A stretch of 22,511 nt of DNA from Actinomycetota bacterium (GCA_009702525.1 WLHW01000008.1:1-22511), one strand, 5' to 3'. Shown: positions 13,456-21,363, counted from the first letter of the stretch. The notes: generated by a model not told the origin, from the letters alone. Made by a program: numbers and translations.

Positions 13456-14379
13456 TTAAGCTCGCGGGTGGGACATCGAGTAACTTTCGCGAACTTTATC
13501 TATAGTAATTAACGTATAGATCTGCGTAGTTGTGACAGATGCATGCCCGAGTAACTCTTGTACAACGCGAATGTCTGCGCCTCCATCAAGTAAATGTGTT
13601 GCATACGAGTGCCTAAAAACGTGTGGGGAGACTTTACCTGCAAGTCCCACGGCATCTGCAGCTTTGAGAACAATCGTCCATGCGGATTGTCGAGTGATTC
13701 GACCACCTCGCGAATTAAGAAATAGCGCTGGATTCGTTTTAGAATTTTTTGCAGAGAGCATGGGTCTCAATCGAACTTTATAGTCATCAATAGCGGCGGT
13801 AGCAAAACTACCCAATGGAACGAGCCGTTCTTTAGAACCTTTGCCGCGCAATTTTAATGTGGTCACAGAACCATCAGCACTCTCCATGATAGAAATATCA
13901 TTCAGATTGATACCTACAAGTTCGCTGACGCGCGCGCCACTGCTGTACAGAAGTTCGATCATCGCACGATCCCGGAGAGTAATTACGTCACTTTCGCGAT
14001 GTGATGCTTCAATTAAACTCACTATCTCCGCTATCGATAAAGCTTTCGGTAATCTTCTATGAGTCTTTTTACTGTGTGTGTCAAGGGTTGGATTTGGTAC
14101 CGTAAATTCCTGAGTTACATATTTGAAAAATGAACGCAAAGTCGAGAGTACGCGATTTATACTTCCATCACTCATTCCAGAAATTCGTAATGAAGCTTCG
14201 AACTCTGTAATCGTTTCCCCAGTAACTTTATGCAAATCATCATCGGTGAGAAATTGAGAAAATTTATCAAGGTCACGTCGATAAGCAGCGATCGAATTAT
14301 CAGCTAGTCCGCGCTCGATAACACAGTAATTTAAAAATGCCTGTGCTGTTACTTCACAACGTAGCGCTGGCATATCCAT
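13456..14379 (-). CDS. xerD: Tyrosine recombinase XerD
   Basis: A 307-aa site-specific recombinase of the Xer group, which resolves chromosome dimers at dif with its partner. The N-terminal SAM-like core-binding domain spans about residues 9-95. The catalytic set is complete: Arg150 (SSGARVSEL), Lys180 in RGKGSKERLVPLG, His253 and Arg256 (HVFRHSYATHLL), His279 (LLGHASVTTTQ) and Tyr288 (IYT). Length is normal and the neighbourhood (recN, pyrG) matches Rv1696-Rv1701 of M. tuberculosis, which argues for the housekeeping XerD rather than an element integrase. The start overlaps the end of ald by 26 bp, with no strong SD. The second ATG (residue 3) is an equal alternative. Confidence 0.93.
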   Translation of the reverse strand: MDMPALRCEVTAQAFLNYCVIERGLADNSIAAYRRDLDKFSQFLTDDDLHKVTGETITEFEASLRISGMSDGSINRVLSTLRSFFKYVTQEFTVPNPTLDTHSKKTHRRLPKALSIAEIVSLIEASHRESDVITLRDRAMIELLYSSGARVSELVGINLNDISIMESADGSVTTLKLRGKGSKERLVPLGSFATAAIDDYKVRLRPMLSAKNSKTNPALFLNSRGGRITRQSAWTIVLKAADAVGLAGKVSPHVFRHSYATHLLDGGADIRVVQELLGHASVTTTQIYTLITIDKVRESYSMSHPRA

Positions 14380-15451
14380 GAGCTTGTGCTACTGCCGGAT
14401 AATAGACTTTGCCTTCATGAACGTTGAGCCCTTTAGCTAAATTGCTATCTCTCACACATGCCTCGCGCCAACCATTATTTGCGATCGACAGTGCATATGG
14501 CAACGTGGCATTCGTTAAGGCATACGTCGATGCTACGGGTACTGCTCCGGGCATATTTGCCACACAGTAGAAAATAGAATCGTGAACCTTGTAGGTAGGT
14601 TGGGCGTGTGTAGTTGGTCGTGAATCTTCAAAACATCCACCTTGATCAATTGCTATATCAACTAAAACTGAGCCGGACTTCATTGTTTTTACTAAGGCAT
14701 TGGAAACGAGTTTTGGGGCCTTGGCTCCGTGTACAAGTACCGCGCCGATAACTAAATCGGCTAATCGCACTTCGCGTGCAAGTGCGTGTGCAGATCCGAC
14801 AAGAGTTTTGATTCGACCGTTATAGATAGTGTCGATGTATTGCAGGCGATTAATTGAACGATCGATGACAACAACATCTGCTCCCATGCCCATCGCAATC
14901 ACAGCGGCGTTGAGTCCTGCGACTCCACCACCGATCACAACCACGCGAGCCGGAGCCACTCCTGGCACTCCCCCTAGCAGCACACCTCGTCCACCGTGTG
15001 GTTTTTCTAGTGCAGTTGCGCCCACTTGCGTTGCAAGTCGCCCGGCTACTTCACTCATTGGCGCTAGAAGTGGTAGCGCACCATTGACCTCAACAGTTTC
15101 ATACGCGATTGCAGTGTTTCCAGATGCAATAAGAGCATCCGTACATAGTTTAGATGCGGCTAAATGTAGATAGGTAAAGAGGATCTGACCTCGACGCATT
15201 TTTAAATATTCGATTTCAATAGGTTCTTTAACTTTTAAAATAAGTTCAGCTTGTGCCCACACATCATCGGCCGATACAACAATCGATGCGCCTGCTTCGA
15301 TAAAATCTACATCGGAGATAGCCGAACCAAGGCCTGCACCGGTTTCGATAATTACGCTGTGACCAGCACCCACAAGTTCACTTGCTCCTTCAGGAGTTAA
15401 TGCAACACGTGATTCTTGGCTCTTTATCTCTTTCGGAACTCCAACAATCAT
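14354..15451 (-). CDS. ald: Alanine dehydrogenase
   Basis: A 365-aa NAD-dependent enzyme interconverting L-alanine and pyruvate plus ammonium. The N-terminus MIVGVPKEIKSQESRVALTP is typical, with substrate residues Arg15, Lys75 (LKVKEP) and His96 (TYLHLAAS) at the same numbers as in M. tuberculosis Ald. The Rossmann motif is VVVIGGGVAGLNAAVIAMGM, and VDIAIDQGGCFEDSRPTTH near the C-terminal part carries the catalytic Asp. It lies 5 nt after the pyrG stop with AAAGG 9 nt before the ATG, and its 3' end overlaps xerD, so it is part of the run. In M. tuberculosis ald is elsewhere in the chromosome, so its place between pyrG and xerD is a local difference. Confidence 0.96.
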   Translation of the reverse strand: MIVGVPKEIKSQESRVALTPEGASELVGAGHSVIIETGAGLGSAISDVDFIEAGASIVVSADDVWAQAELILKVKEPIEIEYLKMRRGQILFTYLHLAASKLCTDALIASGNTAIAYETVEVNGALPLLAPMSEVAGRLATQVGATALEKPHGGRGVLLGGVPGVAPARVVVIGGGVAGLNAAVIAMGMGADVVVIDRSINRLQYIDTIYNGRIKTLVGSAHALAREVRLADLVIGAVLVHGAKAPKLVSNALVKTMKSGSVLVDIAIDQGGCFEDSRPTTHAQPTYKVHDSIFYCVANMPGAVPVASTYALTNATLPYALSIANNGWREACVRDSNLAKGLNVHEGKVYYPAVAQAHGYASATL

Positions 15452-15456
15452 GCGGA

Positions 15457-17088
15457 TTAACCTTTCGCTGCTACCGCCGCTGCGATTAATCCAACAAATA
15501 ATGGATGAGGTCGAGTCGGGCGAGATCGAAGCTCTGGATGAGCTTGCGTACCTACGTAGTAAGGATGCACTTCTTTAGGTAGTTCCACAAACTCGACCAA
15601 ATCCTGCGTTTTGTAAAAACCTGAGAAAACTAAGCCGGCAGATGCAATCTGATCCCGATAGTGGTTATTGACTTCATATCTGTGTCGATGGCGCTCAGAA
15701 ATTTGAAGCGAGCCATACGTTGTCGCAACAACTGAACCTGGAAGTAAATCGGCTTGATACAGACCAAGACGCATCGTGCCGCCCATATCTTGTTTTCCTG
15801 CCACGATCTCACGCTGATCATCCATTGTTGCGATGACCGGCGTTCCCGAATCCGAAAACTCGGCTGAGATTGCATCGGTGATGCCAGCTAAGGTTCTTGC
15901 TGCTTCGATAACCATGCATTGCAAACCAAGGCACAAACCTAATGTTGGAACCTTATTCTCCCGTGCATATCGAAGCGCTCCGACTTTGCCTTCGATTCCT
16001 CGAATTCCAAATCCTCCAGGAACGCATATGGCATCCACATCCTTAAGATTTTGAGCAGCACCTTCTGGAGTCTCGCACTCATCACTTGGAATCCATACGA
16101 TTTCAATCTTTGCTTCATTTGCAAATCCCCCGGCACGCAACGCTTCAGAAACTGAGAGATAGGCATCTGGTAGATCTATGTATTTTCCAACTAATCCAAC
16201 TCGGATATGGTGCTTTGGATGATGTACTTTTTCAAGCAGCGCATCCCACTCTCCCCACACAACGTCGTGACTTTCAAGACCAAGACGCTTCACAACATAG
16301 GCATCTAAGCCCTCTGCATGCAGAACTTTTGGAATGTCATAAATTGATGGCGCATCCACTGCCGCAACAACTGCAGCTAAATCGACGTCGCACATGAGTG
16401 AGATTTTCTTCTTAACTGATAGGGGTATCTCGCGATCGGAACGCAAAACAATTGCATCAGGGGCAATACCAATACTACGCAAAGCTACAACGGAGTGTTG
16501 TGTAGGTTTAGTTTTGAGCTCTCCCGAAGGACCAATGTAAGGAACTAACGAAACATGAAGATAAAAAACATTATCTCGTCCGACTTCTTGGCGAATTTGT
16601 CTGGCAGCTTCTAAAAATGGTTGGGACTCAATATCTCCTACAGTGCCTCCGATCTCTGTGATGACAACATCAATGTCAGGGGCCGCCATGGCGCGAATTC
16701 GCTCTTTAATTTCATTCGTAATGTGAGGGATAACTTGAACAGTCTCGCCTAAATACTCTCCGCGACGCTCTTTGGCTATCACTCGGGAGTAAACCTGGCC
16801 CGTGGTGACGTTAGCTGAACCATGCAGATTTGTATCGAGGAAGCGTTCATAGTGACCAATATCTAAATCCGTTTCAGCCCCATCGTCAGTGACAAAAACT
16901 TCTCCGTGTTGAAAGGGGTTCATAGTGCCTGGATCCACATTCAGATATGGATCTAGCTTTTGCATTGTTACGCGCAAACCTCGGGCCACTAATAATCTGC
17001 CAAGTGATGAGGCGGTGAGTCCTTTGCCAAGTGATGAGGCGACTCCGCCGGATACAAATAAATGCTTAGTTACATGAGGTTGGCCCAT
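15457..17088 (-). CDS. pyrG: CTP synthase
   Basis: About 543 aa. It makes CTP from UTP, ATP and glutamine. The synthase domain opens with TKHLFVSGGVASSLGKGLTA and contains KLDPYLNVDPGTMNPFQHGE. The C-terminal class I glutamine amidotransferase has the nucleophile in LGLCLGLQCMV (first Cys, about residue 386) and the His-Glu pair in TQAHPELRSRP. I prefer the ATG at 17086-17088 because TAGG lies 10 nt upstream and known proteins begin close to the conserved TKHLFV. An ATG six codons earlier (17106) has no SD at usable distance. Cmk (for recycling) and PyrG (de novo) in the same window both feed the CTP pool. Follows recN by 35 bp. Confidence 0.96.
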   Translation of the reverse strand: MGQPHVTKHLFVSGGVASSLGKGLTASSLGRLLVARGLRVTMQKLDPYLNVDPGTMNPFQHGEVFVTDDGAETDLDIGHYERFLDTNLHGSANVTTGQVYSRVIAKERRGEYLGETVQVIPHITNEIKERIRAMAAPDIDVVITEIGGTVGDIESQPFLEAARQIRQEVGRDNVFYLHVSLVPYIGPSGELKTKPTQHSVVALRSIGIAPDAIVLRSDREIPLSVKKKISLMCDVDLAAVVAAVDAPSIYDIPKVLHAEGLDAYVVKRLGLESHDVVWGEWDALLEKVHHPKHHIRVGLVGKYIDLPDAYLSVSEALRAGGFANEAKIEIVWIPSDECETPEGAAQNLKDVDAICVPGGFGIRGIEGKVGALRYARENKVPTLGLCLGLQCMVIEAARTLAGITDAISAEFSDSGTPVIATMDDQREIVAGKQDMGGTMRLGLYQADLLPGSVVATTYGSLQISERHRHRYEVNNHYRDQIASAGLVFSGFYKTQDLVEFVELPKEVHPYYVGTQAHPELRSRPTRPHPLFVGLIAAAVAAKG

Positions 17089-17123
17089 GGAAGACAAACC
17101 TATCATTGGTTCAGGGTGAGCCT

Positions 17124-18845
17124 TTACCTCTTCAACGAAAGTAGCTCGGCGGCGTGTTCCTTGGCACTCTGAGAGCCTTCCAGGCCAGCCAACATGCGGG
17201 CTATCTCGGTCAGACGCTCATCACCGTCAACTGCACGTACATCACTTTGGCTCACAGATCCATCGCTATTCTTATTGACGACGAAATGCGAATCTGCCCA
17301 CGCTGCGACTTGCGGTAGATGAGTGACAACTATTACTTGAGCATGTCTAGACAATGCGTGCAGGCGTCGTCCGACTTCGATTGCGGCTTTACCGCCTACA
17401 CCGGCATCTACCTCATCAAAAACATATGTACCCACTGGATGGGTAGCTGCGATGACAACTTCCAAAGCCAACATCACTCGTGACATTTCTCCGCCACTTG
17501 CACCTTTAGTTAGCGAGACAAGCGGCGCCCCTTTGTGCGCACTGAGTTGCATGACAATTTCATCACATCCTGTGGCAGTAAAATCTGATTCTTTAACCGC
17601 GGCGTAATCAGGTGAGTTGATGTGAATATTCATCGAGGTATGTGGCATCGATAGCTGTTGAATTTCCGTCGTGACTTTTGCCCCTAGTGATTTTGCCGCA
17701 TTAACTCGGGAATCCGTCAGTGCGCGTGCCGACATTAATAAATCTTTCTTAACTTTCACTAACTCCTTTTCAAGTACAGCTAACTTTTCATCACCACCTT
17801 CAAGATCTGCAATGCTCTCAGTCGAGACTGCATGTTGTCGCAAAAGTTCATTGACCTCATCTTCGTGAGATTGTGAACCCCCAAATTTCTTAATCAGATT
17901 ATTGATCTCCGACTTGCGCGCGTGCAAGAAATCTAAACGAACGGGATCGGCTTCAAGTGACTCCACATACGAAGACAGCGTTGTGTTGGCATCTTCTAAT
18001 AAATAAAAACTCTCGCTCAGAACACCAAAAATCGCCTCCAATGAGGGGTCCTTACTGCGCGCATTCTCGATCGCTCTTCGAGCAATGCCCAGCGAAGTTA
18101 GAGCGCCAGACTCCTCTTCTACTAGGGCCTCATGTGCCTGTTGGCTGGCTATTCGCAACTCCTCGACACTAGACAAACGAGCTATTTCAATCTCAATCTC
18201 TGCATATTCGCCGGCAACGAGATTCAGTTTTTTCATTGCAGCTACGAACTCGCGCAAACTGGCAAGCGCTGAATCTTTTGCATCAATACTCTTTTTAAAT
18301 GCGGCAATCCGTGATTTGAGCTCTTGATACGTTTCGAGTGAGGATTTGTAGCGCGCTAGCGCTACCTCAATCTCTTGACCACCGAAGCGATCGAGGAGTT
18401 CACGCTGTCTAGAAGATTTACCGATATTTATATTTGCAGCCTGAGCATGAACTTCAACGAGATGCTCACTGAGCGAGGTGAGCACGCTGACGGGTACGGC
18501 GATTCCATTTGCACTTGCCTTGCTTTTTCCGTCGCTGGTCACGGAGCGGGTAATAATCACTTGTCCATCTTCAATTATCGCACCAGAGTCCTCGAAATTG
18601 GAGGTCTGATGATTGGCAACCCGAAAACGCCCACTTGCGACAAGACGTTCGCTTCCTACTCGCACTAATGCACTGTCGCTTTTGCCACCCAAAATTAAAT
18701 TGAGAGCGCTCAAGATCATTGTTTTACCCGCGCCAGTCTCACCGGTTAATACAGTAAGTCCAGGAGAAATCTCTAGTGAAGCGCTATCGATTACTCCTAT
18801 AGAGCGAATAGAAATTTCCTCTAGAAAAGAACGATCACTCACCAC
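17124..18845 (-). CDS. recN: DNA repair protein RecN
   Basis: About 573 aa, an SMC-like ATPase acting in double-strand break repair. The N-terminal head has SIRSIGVIDSASLEISPGLT and Walker A GETGAGKT. A long coiled-coil middle (about residues 130-345) is rich in E, K, A and S. The C-terminal head has LTKGASGGEMSRVMLAL (signature) and YVFDEVDAGVGG (Walker B). Start choice: two tandem GTG codons at 18840-18845, with GAGG 6-9 nt upstream, overlap the nadK stop by 8-11 bp and put the protein start where RecN normally begins. A longer frame to an ATG at 18905 would run 71 bp into nadK and add about 20 unlike residues. Confidence 0.95.
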   Translation of the reverse strand: MVSDRSFLEEISIRSIGVIDSASLEISPGLTVLTGETGAGKTMILSALNLILGGKSDSALVRVGSERLVASGRFRVANHQTSNFEDSGAIIEDGQVIITRSVTSDGKSKASANGIAVPVSVLTSLSEHLVEVHAQAANINIGKSSRQRELLDRFGGQEIEVALARYKSSLETYQELKSRIAAFKKSIDAKDSALASLREFVAAMKKLNLVAGEYAEIEIEIARLSSVEELRIASQQAHEALVEEESGALTSLGIARRAIENARSKDPSLEAIFGVLSESFYLLEDANTTLSSYVESLEADPVRLDFLHARKSEINNLIKKFGGSQSHEDEVNELLRQHAVSTESIADLEGGDEKLAVLEKELVKVKKDLLMSARALTDSRVNAAKSLGAKVTTEIQQLSMPHTSMNIHINSPDYAAVKESDFTATGCDEIVMQLSAHKGAPLVSLTKGASGGEMSRVMLALEVVIAATHPVGTYVFDEVDAGVGGKAAIEVGRRLHALSRHAQVIVVTHLPQVAAWADSHFVVNKNSDGSVSQSDVRAVDGDERLTEIARMLAGLEGSQSAKEHAAELLSLKR

Positions 18846-19686
18846 GCCAGCCCTCAACAGGAAGTTTAAATTTTGCGACGAGTCGATCACTAAATAGAGA
18901 GTCACCTAAATGCGCAAGTTGCACATAGCTTGAATCCTTGGTTATGTGGACGCGATCACCTTTGAGCAGATTAAATTTACGTAAAGAATCAGCTGACAAC
19001 AAAGCTTGACTGGATTCAATGCGAACAACGATTTCAGACTTGGGTGAAATCACTAGCGGGCGTGAGAAAAGTGCGTGTGCCGAGTTTGGAAGAACGACAA
19101 GAGCGTCAACTTCAGGCCAGACGATGGGTCCTCCCGCTGAGAATGCGTAGGCCGTTGAGCCCGTCGGTGTAGAACAGATGAGTCCATCACAACCCCATCT
19201 GGAGATTGGTCGGCCGTCGATTTCAAGGAAAAGCTCCACCATAGTTGCGTGCTCGCGCTCGACTATTACTTCATTGAGCGCCCAACCAGAGGCAACCTCT
19301 TTCTCATCCCGTACGACAACATATTGCAACGTCATTCGAGGATCGATCACATATGACTTATCAGAAATTGAAGAAACTATCGTTGCGTAATCAACTTTTT
19401 CTACTTCAGCTAAGAAACCAACATGGCCAAGATTCACCCCTAGCAATGGAATTTGTTGCGTTCGCGTAACTTCGGCGGCACGCAACATTGTGCCGTCTCC
19501 CCCGAGTACTACTCCAACTTCTAACTCGGGTAGTTGCTCAAGAGTACAATTAGTGACTCCATCCAGCGTCACATCAGAGATAGTGACAACAGTAAAACCA
19601 ACATCTCTGAAATCATTAGCAATATTCTGTGCAGCATCACGCGCCTCTGCACGGTTGGGATTACATACGAGAAGTAAATTTCTCAT
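18835..19686 (-). CDS. nadK: NAD kinase
   Basis: A 283-aa enzyme that phosphorylates NAD to NADP with ATP or polyphosphate. The family motif VVLGGDGTMLRAAEVTR has GGDGT at residues 62-66 (catalytic Asp64). NLGHVGFLAEVEK and the NAD-binding ICSTPTGSTAYAFSAGGPIV follow, all intact. The ATG overlaps the tlyA stop (ATGA, 19683-19686), and the C-terminus overlaps recN by 11 bp. tlyA-nadK-recN is the standard actinobacterial order (Rv1694-Rv1696). Coupled translation along the three genes is likely. Confidence 0.96.
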   Translation of the reverse strand: MRNLLLVCNPNRAEARDAAQNIANDFRDVGFTVVTISDVTLDGVTNCTLEQLPELEVGVVLGGDGTMLRAAEVTRTQQIPLLGVNLGHVGFLAEVEKVDYATIVSSISDKSYVIDPRMTLQYVVVRDEKEVASGWALNEVIVEREHATMVELFLEIDGRPISRWGCDGLICSTPTGSTAYAFSAGGPIVWPEVDALVVLPNSAHALFSRPLVISPKSEIVVRIESSQALLSADSLRKFNLLKGDRVHITKDSSYVQLAHLGDSLFSDRLVAKFKLPVEGWRGE

Positions 19687-20471
19687 TGCGGACCTGCGGC
19701 AATCGCAACATCTAAAGCGGAGTGTTCAATCTGCTCAGCACCTCTACGAAGCCACAGAAAATACTCAACGTTGCCGGCCGGGCCTGGTAAGGGACTAGCC
19801 GCGATTCCTAACGTGCCAAGGCCAACGTCATAGGCTGAATCGGCGACTTCGATTACTGCCGCTTTACGCAGAGCTGGATCACGAACAACACCACCTGCAC
19901 CTAATCGTTCACGACCAACTTCAAACTGTGGCTTCACCATGACAACAAAATCAGCTCCGGGCTTTGACACTGCAGCCAATGCAGGAAGAACGAGTGTGAG
20001 AGAGATAAAACTTAAATCGGCTACAACTAAATCAATCGGCTCACCGACTAATTCACCGGTTAAATGCCGAATATTTGTGCGATCTAAAACAGTGACACGT
20101 GGATCTTGTCGAAGCGACCAGGCGAGTTGTCCATATCCGACATCAACTGCTACAACGTGTGCAGCATTGCGGCGCAAAAGAACATCGGTGAAGCCTCCCG
20201 TCGAGGCACCGGCATCAAGGCATCGACGCCCTTCAACAACGACACCAGAAAAACTATCTAATGCGCCCGCTAACTTATGCCCCCCACGGGAGACAAAATC
20301 ATCACGTTTGCCAGCTAACTTAATTGATGTTTCTGCATCGACCATGGTGGCTGGTTTAGTTGCTGGGATTCCATTGACCAGAACAGATCTCGCCTCAATC
20401 AAATCCGAGGCGTTCTCACGTGAGCGTGCGAGCTCACGTCGAACAAGTTCGGCATCAAGTCGAATCTTCAT
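19683..20471 (-). CDS. tlyA: TlyA, rRNA cytidine 2'-O-methyltransferase
   Basis: A 262-aa protein with an N-terminal S4-like RNA-binding domain (MKIRLDAELVRRELARSREN to about residue 54) and a Rossmann methyltransferase domain (CLDAGASTGGFTDVLLRR, SAM motif I at about 84-101). The catalytic tetrad appears complete: Lys66, Asp152, Lys180 and Glu236. The family methylates C2144-type positions of 23S rRNA and, in the longer form with the S4 domain, also 16S rRNA; the latter modification confers capreomycin sensitivity in mycobacteria. The interdomain RxWV described for M. tuberculosis TlyA reads DDFV here, so linker behaviour may differ. The ATG lies 15 nt after a 53-codon small gene, with GGATAGATC as a weak SD. 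Confidence 0.94.
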   Translation of the reverse strand: MKIRLDAELVRRELARSRENASDLIEARSVLVNGIPATKPATMVDAETSIKLAGKRDDFVSRGGHKLAGALDSFSGVVVEGRRCLDAGASTGGFTDVLLRRNAAHVVAVDVGYGQLAWSLRQDPRVTVLDRTNIRHLTGELVGEPIDLVVADLSFISLTLVLPALAAVSKPGADFVVMVKPQFEVGRERLGAGGVVRDPALRKAAVIEVADSAYDVGLGTLGIAASPLPGPAGNVEYFLWLRRGAEQIEHSALDVAIAAGPQ

Positions 20472-20486
20472 AGCAGGATCTATCCC

Positions 20487-20648
20487 TTACAGGCCATCAA
20501 TCGAGGACAAGGCCGATGATAATTTTTGGTGCAGCTCTTCAAATCGCTGTGCATGATCATTGACATCCATCGCATCTATCTCTTGGAGCTCGCTGCGAAC
20601 AGCTTCAACTACATTCTCATCACTCACGCTCTGTGGTTCATTCTCCAC
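20487..20648 (-). CDS. Conserved-type 53-aa small protein before tlyA
   Basis: A short frame (53 aa) that fills the gap exactly. It starts with GTG immediately after the TAA of the upstream gene (TAAGTG) and ends 15 nt before the tlyA ATG. The product begins MENEPQSVSDENVVEAV and is acidic and helical, with AMDVNDHAQRFEELHQKLSS near the C-terminus. That pattern (xVxxHxxxFEELHxxL) resembles small proteins upstream of tlyA in other Actinobacteria, such as the position of Rv1693, as far as I recall. Function unknown. TAGG lies 7 nt before the GTG. Without this gene the run would have an unusual 177-bp gap. A real gene is likely but not certain. Confidence 0.7.
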   Translation of the reverse strand: MENEPQSVSDENVVEAVRSELQEIDAMDVNDHAQRFEELHQKLSSALSSIDGL

Positions 20649-20990
20649 TTACTTACCTACTTTCTTGGCAGGTGACTTCTTCGTCGCTTTTTTCTTAGTG
20701 GCAGGCTTTGTAGGTGCAGATTTCTTAGAGCTCTTCTTTGGTGCAGCCACTCGTGGGCTAGAGTTTTTCAAACGCGCAACTTCTTCTTTCAACGCTTCAA
20801 ACTCACCACGTTTGACAAAACCCATTTTTGAGACTGAGCGCTCGACTTCATCTTCAATCTTCACTTTAAGCGCTTCTCCGCCCTCACGTAACCACTGATT
20901 AACCGTAGAGGCGACCTCAGTCGCACTTTTGTCACCATCTGTCACTTTCGACAGGTACGTGCGAAGTGTTGAAAAAATATCGTTAGCCAT
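20649..20990 (-). CDS. Small coiled-coil protein with histone H1-like lysine-rich tail
   Basis: A 113-aa protein of unknown function. Residues 1-56 are helical and mixed-charge (FSTLRTYLSKVTDGDKSATE and onward). Residues about 57-76 (GFVKRGEFEALKEEVARLKN) form a short coiled coil that resembles the C-terminal part of the UbiK/BMFP accessory family. Residues 78-113 are a basic tail with 13 lysines in 36 residues in KKS, KKA and PAKK repeats, like HupB tails or phasin-like PhaF tails. The tail suggests nucleic-acid binding (inference). It lies between the SSB-like gene and the 53-aa gene, which it touches with no gap. Homology beyond these features is not recognised. Confidence 0.85.
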   Translation of the reverse strand: MANDIFSTLRTYLSKVTDGDKSATEVASTVNQWLREGGEALKVKIEDEVERSVSKMGFVKRGEFEALKEEVARLKNSSPRVAAPKKSSKKSAPTKPATKKKATKKSPAKKVGK

Positions 20991-21003
20991 AGATGGAGTC
21001 TAT

Positions 21004-21342
21004 CTAGATTCGCACTATCTCAGCGGCTTCAACCTGCCAACGACTTGCTACCCCGCCTGGACTCTGCCAAAAGCGTCGATGTACCGATCCAGAGATCTCA
21101 ACCCACTCCTGAGATTTCAGCGTCAGAGCTAAGCGTCTAGATTTGTAACTCCACGCCGCTATGTCCAACGTATCGACACCTTCGCGACCAGCTCTAGAGA
21201 TAATCACTCTAAACTCAACGACTTTGTCACCGCTGGGAAGCTCTTTCTCTACGGCCGGGCATGAGACTCTGCCGCGGAGCATTACATCATTGAGAGAAAC
21301 ATCAATATCGACGTCACTTGCTTGTGCATTTTTCTTTACCAT
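21004..21342 (-). CDS. SSB-like OB-fold protein, minimal form
   Basis: A 112-aa protein matching the OB-fold of single-stranded DNA-binding proteins: NDVMLRGRVSCPAVEKELPS starts the barrel, VVEFRVIISR is the second strand pair, TLDIAAWSYKSRRLALTLKS and EWVEISGSVHRRFW follow, and WQVEAAEIVRI ends it. It stops directly after the barrel, so the disordered linker and acidic DDDIPF-type tip of the replicative SSB are missing. It is therefore probably a paralogue rather than the main SSB. AGGAGG lies 5 nt before the ATG, a strong SD, but it is also part of a possible hairpin (21348-21363). It starts a run of small genes before tlyA. Confidence 0.82.
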   Translation of the reverse strand: MVKKNAQASDVDIDVSLNDVMLRGRVSCPAVEKELPSGDKVVEFRVIISRAGREGVDTLDIAAWSYKSRRLALTLKSQEWVEISGSVHRRFWQSPGGVASRWQVEAAEIVRI

Positions 21343-21347
21343 TATGG

Positions 21348-21363
21348 CCTCCTAATTGGGAGG
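21348..21363 (-). promoter_or_regulatory. Possible SD-masking hairpin of the SSB-like gene
   Basis: Minus-strand RNA CCUCC-CAAUUA-GGAGG has a perfect 5-bp GC-rich stem with a 6-nt loop. The 3' arm is the Shine-Dalgarno itself (AGGAGG, 5 nt before the ATG), and the 5' arm is an anti-SD sequence. If the stem forms, ribosome access would be restricted. It could be chance. Confidence 0.4.

Noticed and set aside
13456..14379. The tyrosine recombinase as an integrase of a mobile element.
   Set aside because: It has the length, motifs and pyrG-recN neighbourhood of housekeeping XerD, with no attachment-site repeats, tRNA or cargo genes nearby.
16998..17041. Direct repeat of a 17-mer beginning TGCCAAGTGATGAGG at 16998-17014 and 17025-17041.
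   Set aside because: It encodes the duplicated SSLG of ASSLGKGLTASSLGR at the CTP synthase N-terminus, which is conserved in the family. No mobile or regulatory origin is needed.
18846..18905. A longer RecN start at the ATG near 18905.
   Set aside because: It would overlap nadK by 71 bp and add about 20 residues unlike RecN. The tandem GTG with GAGG upstream fits better.
19939..20556. A 205-codon plus-strand frame opposite tlyA, and other long frames opposite gcvP, scpA and cmk-der.
   Set aside because: They lie fully antisense to well-supported genes, have low-complexity Ser/Thr/Arg-rich products, no SD and no family resemblance.
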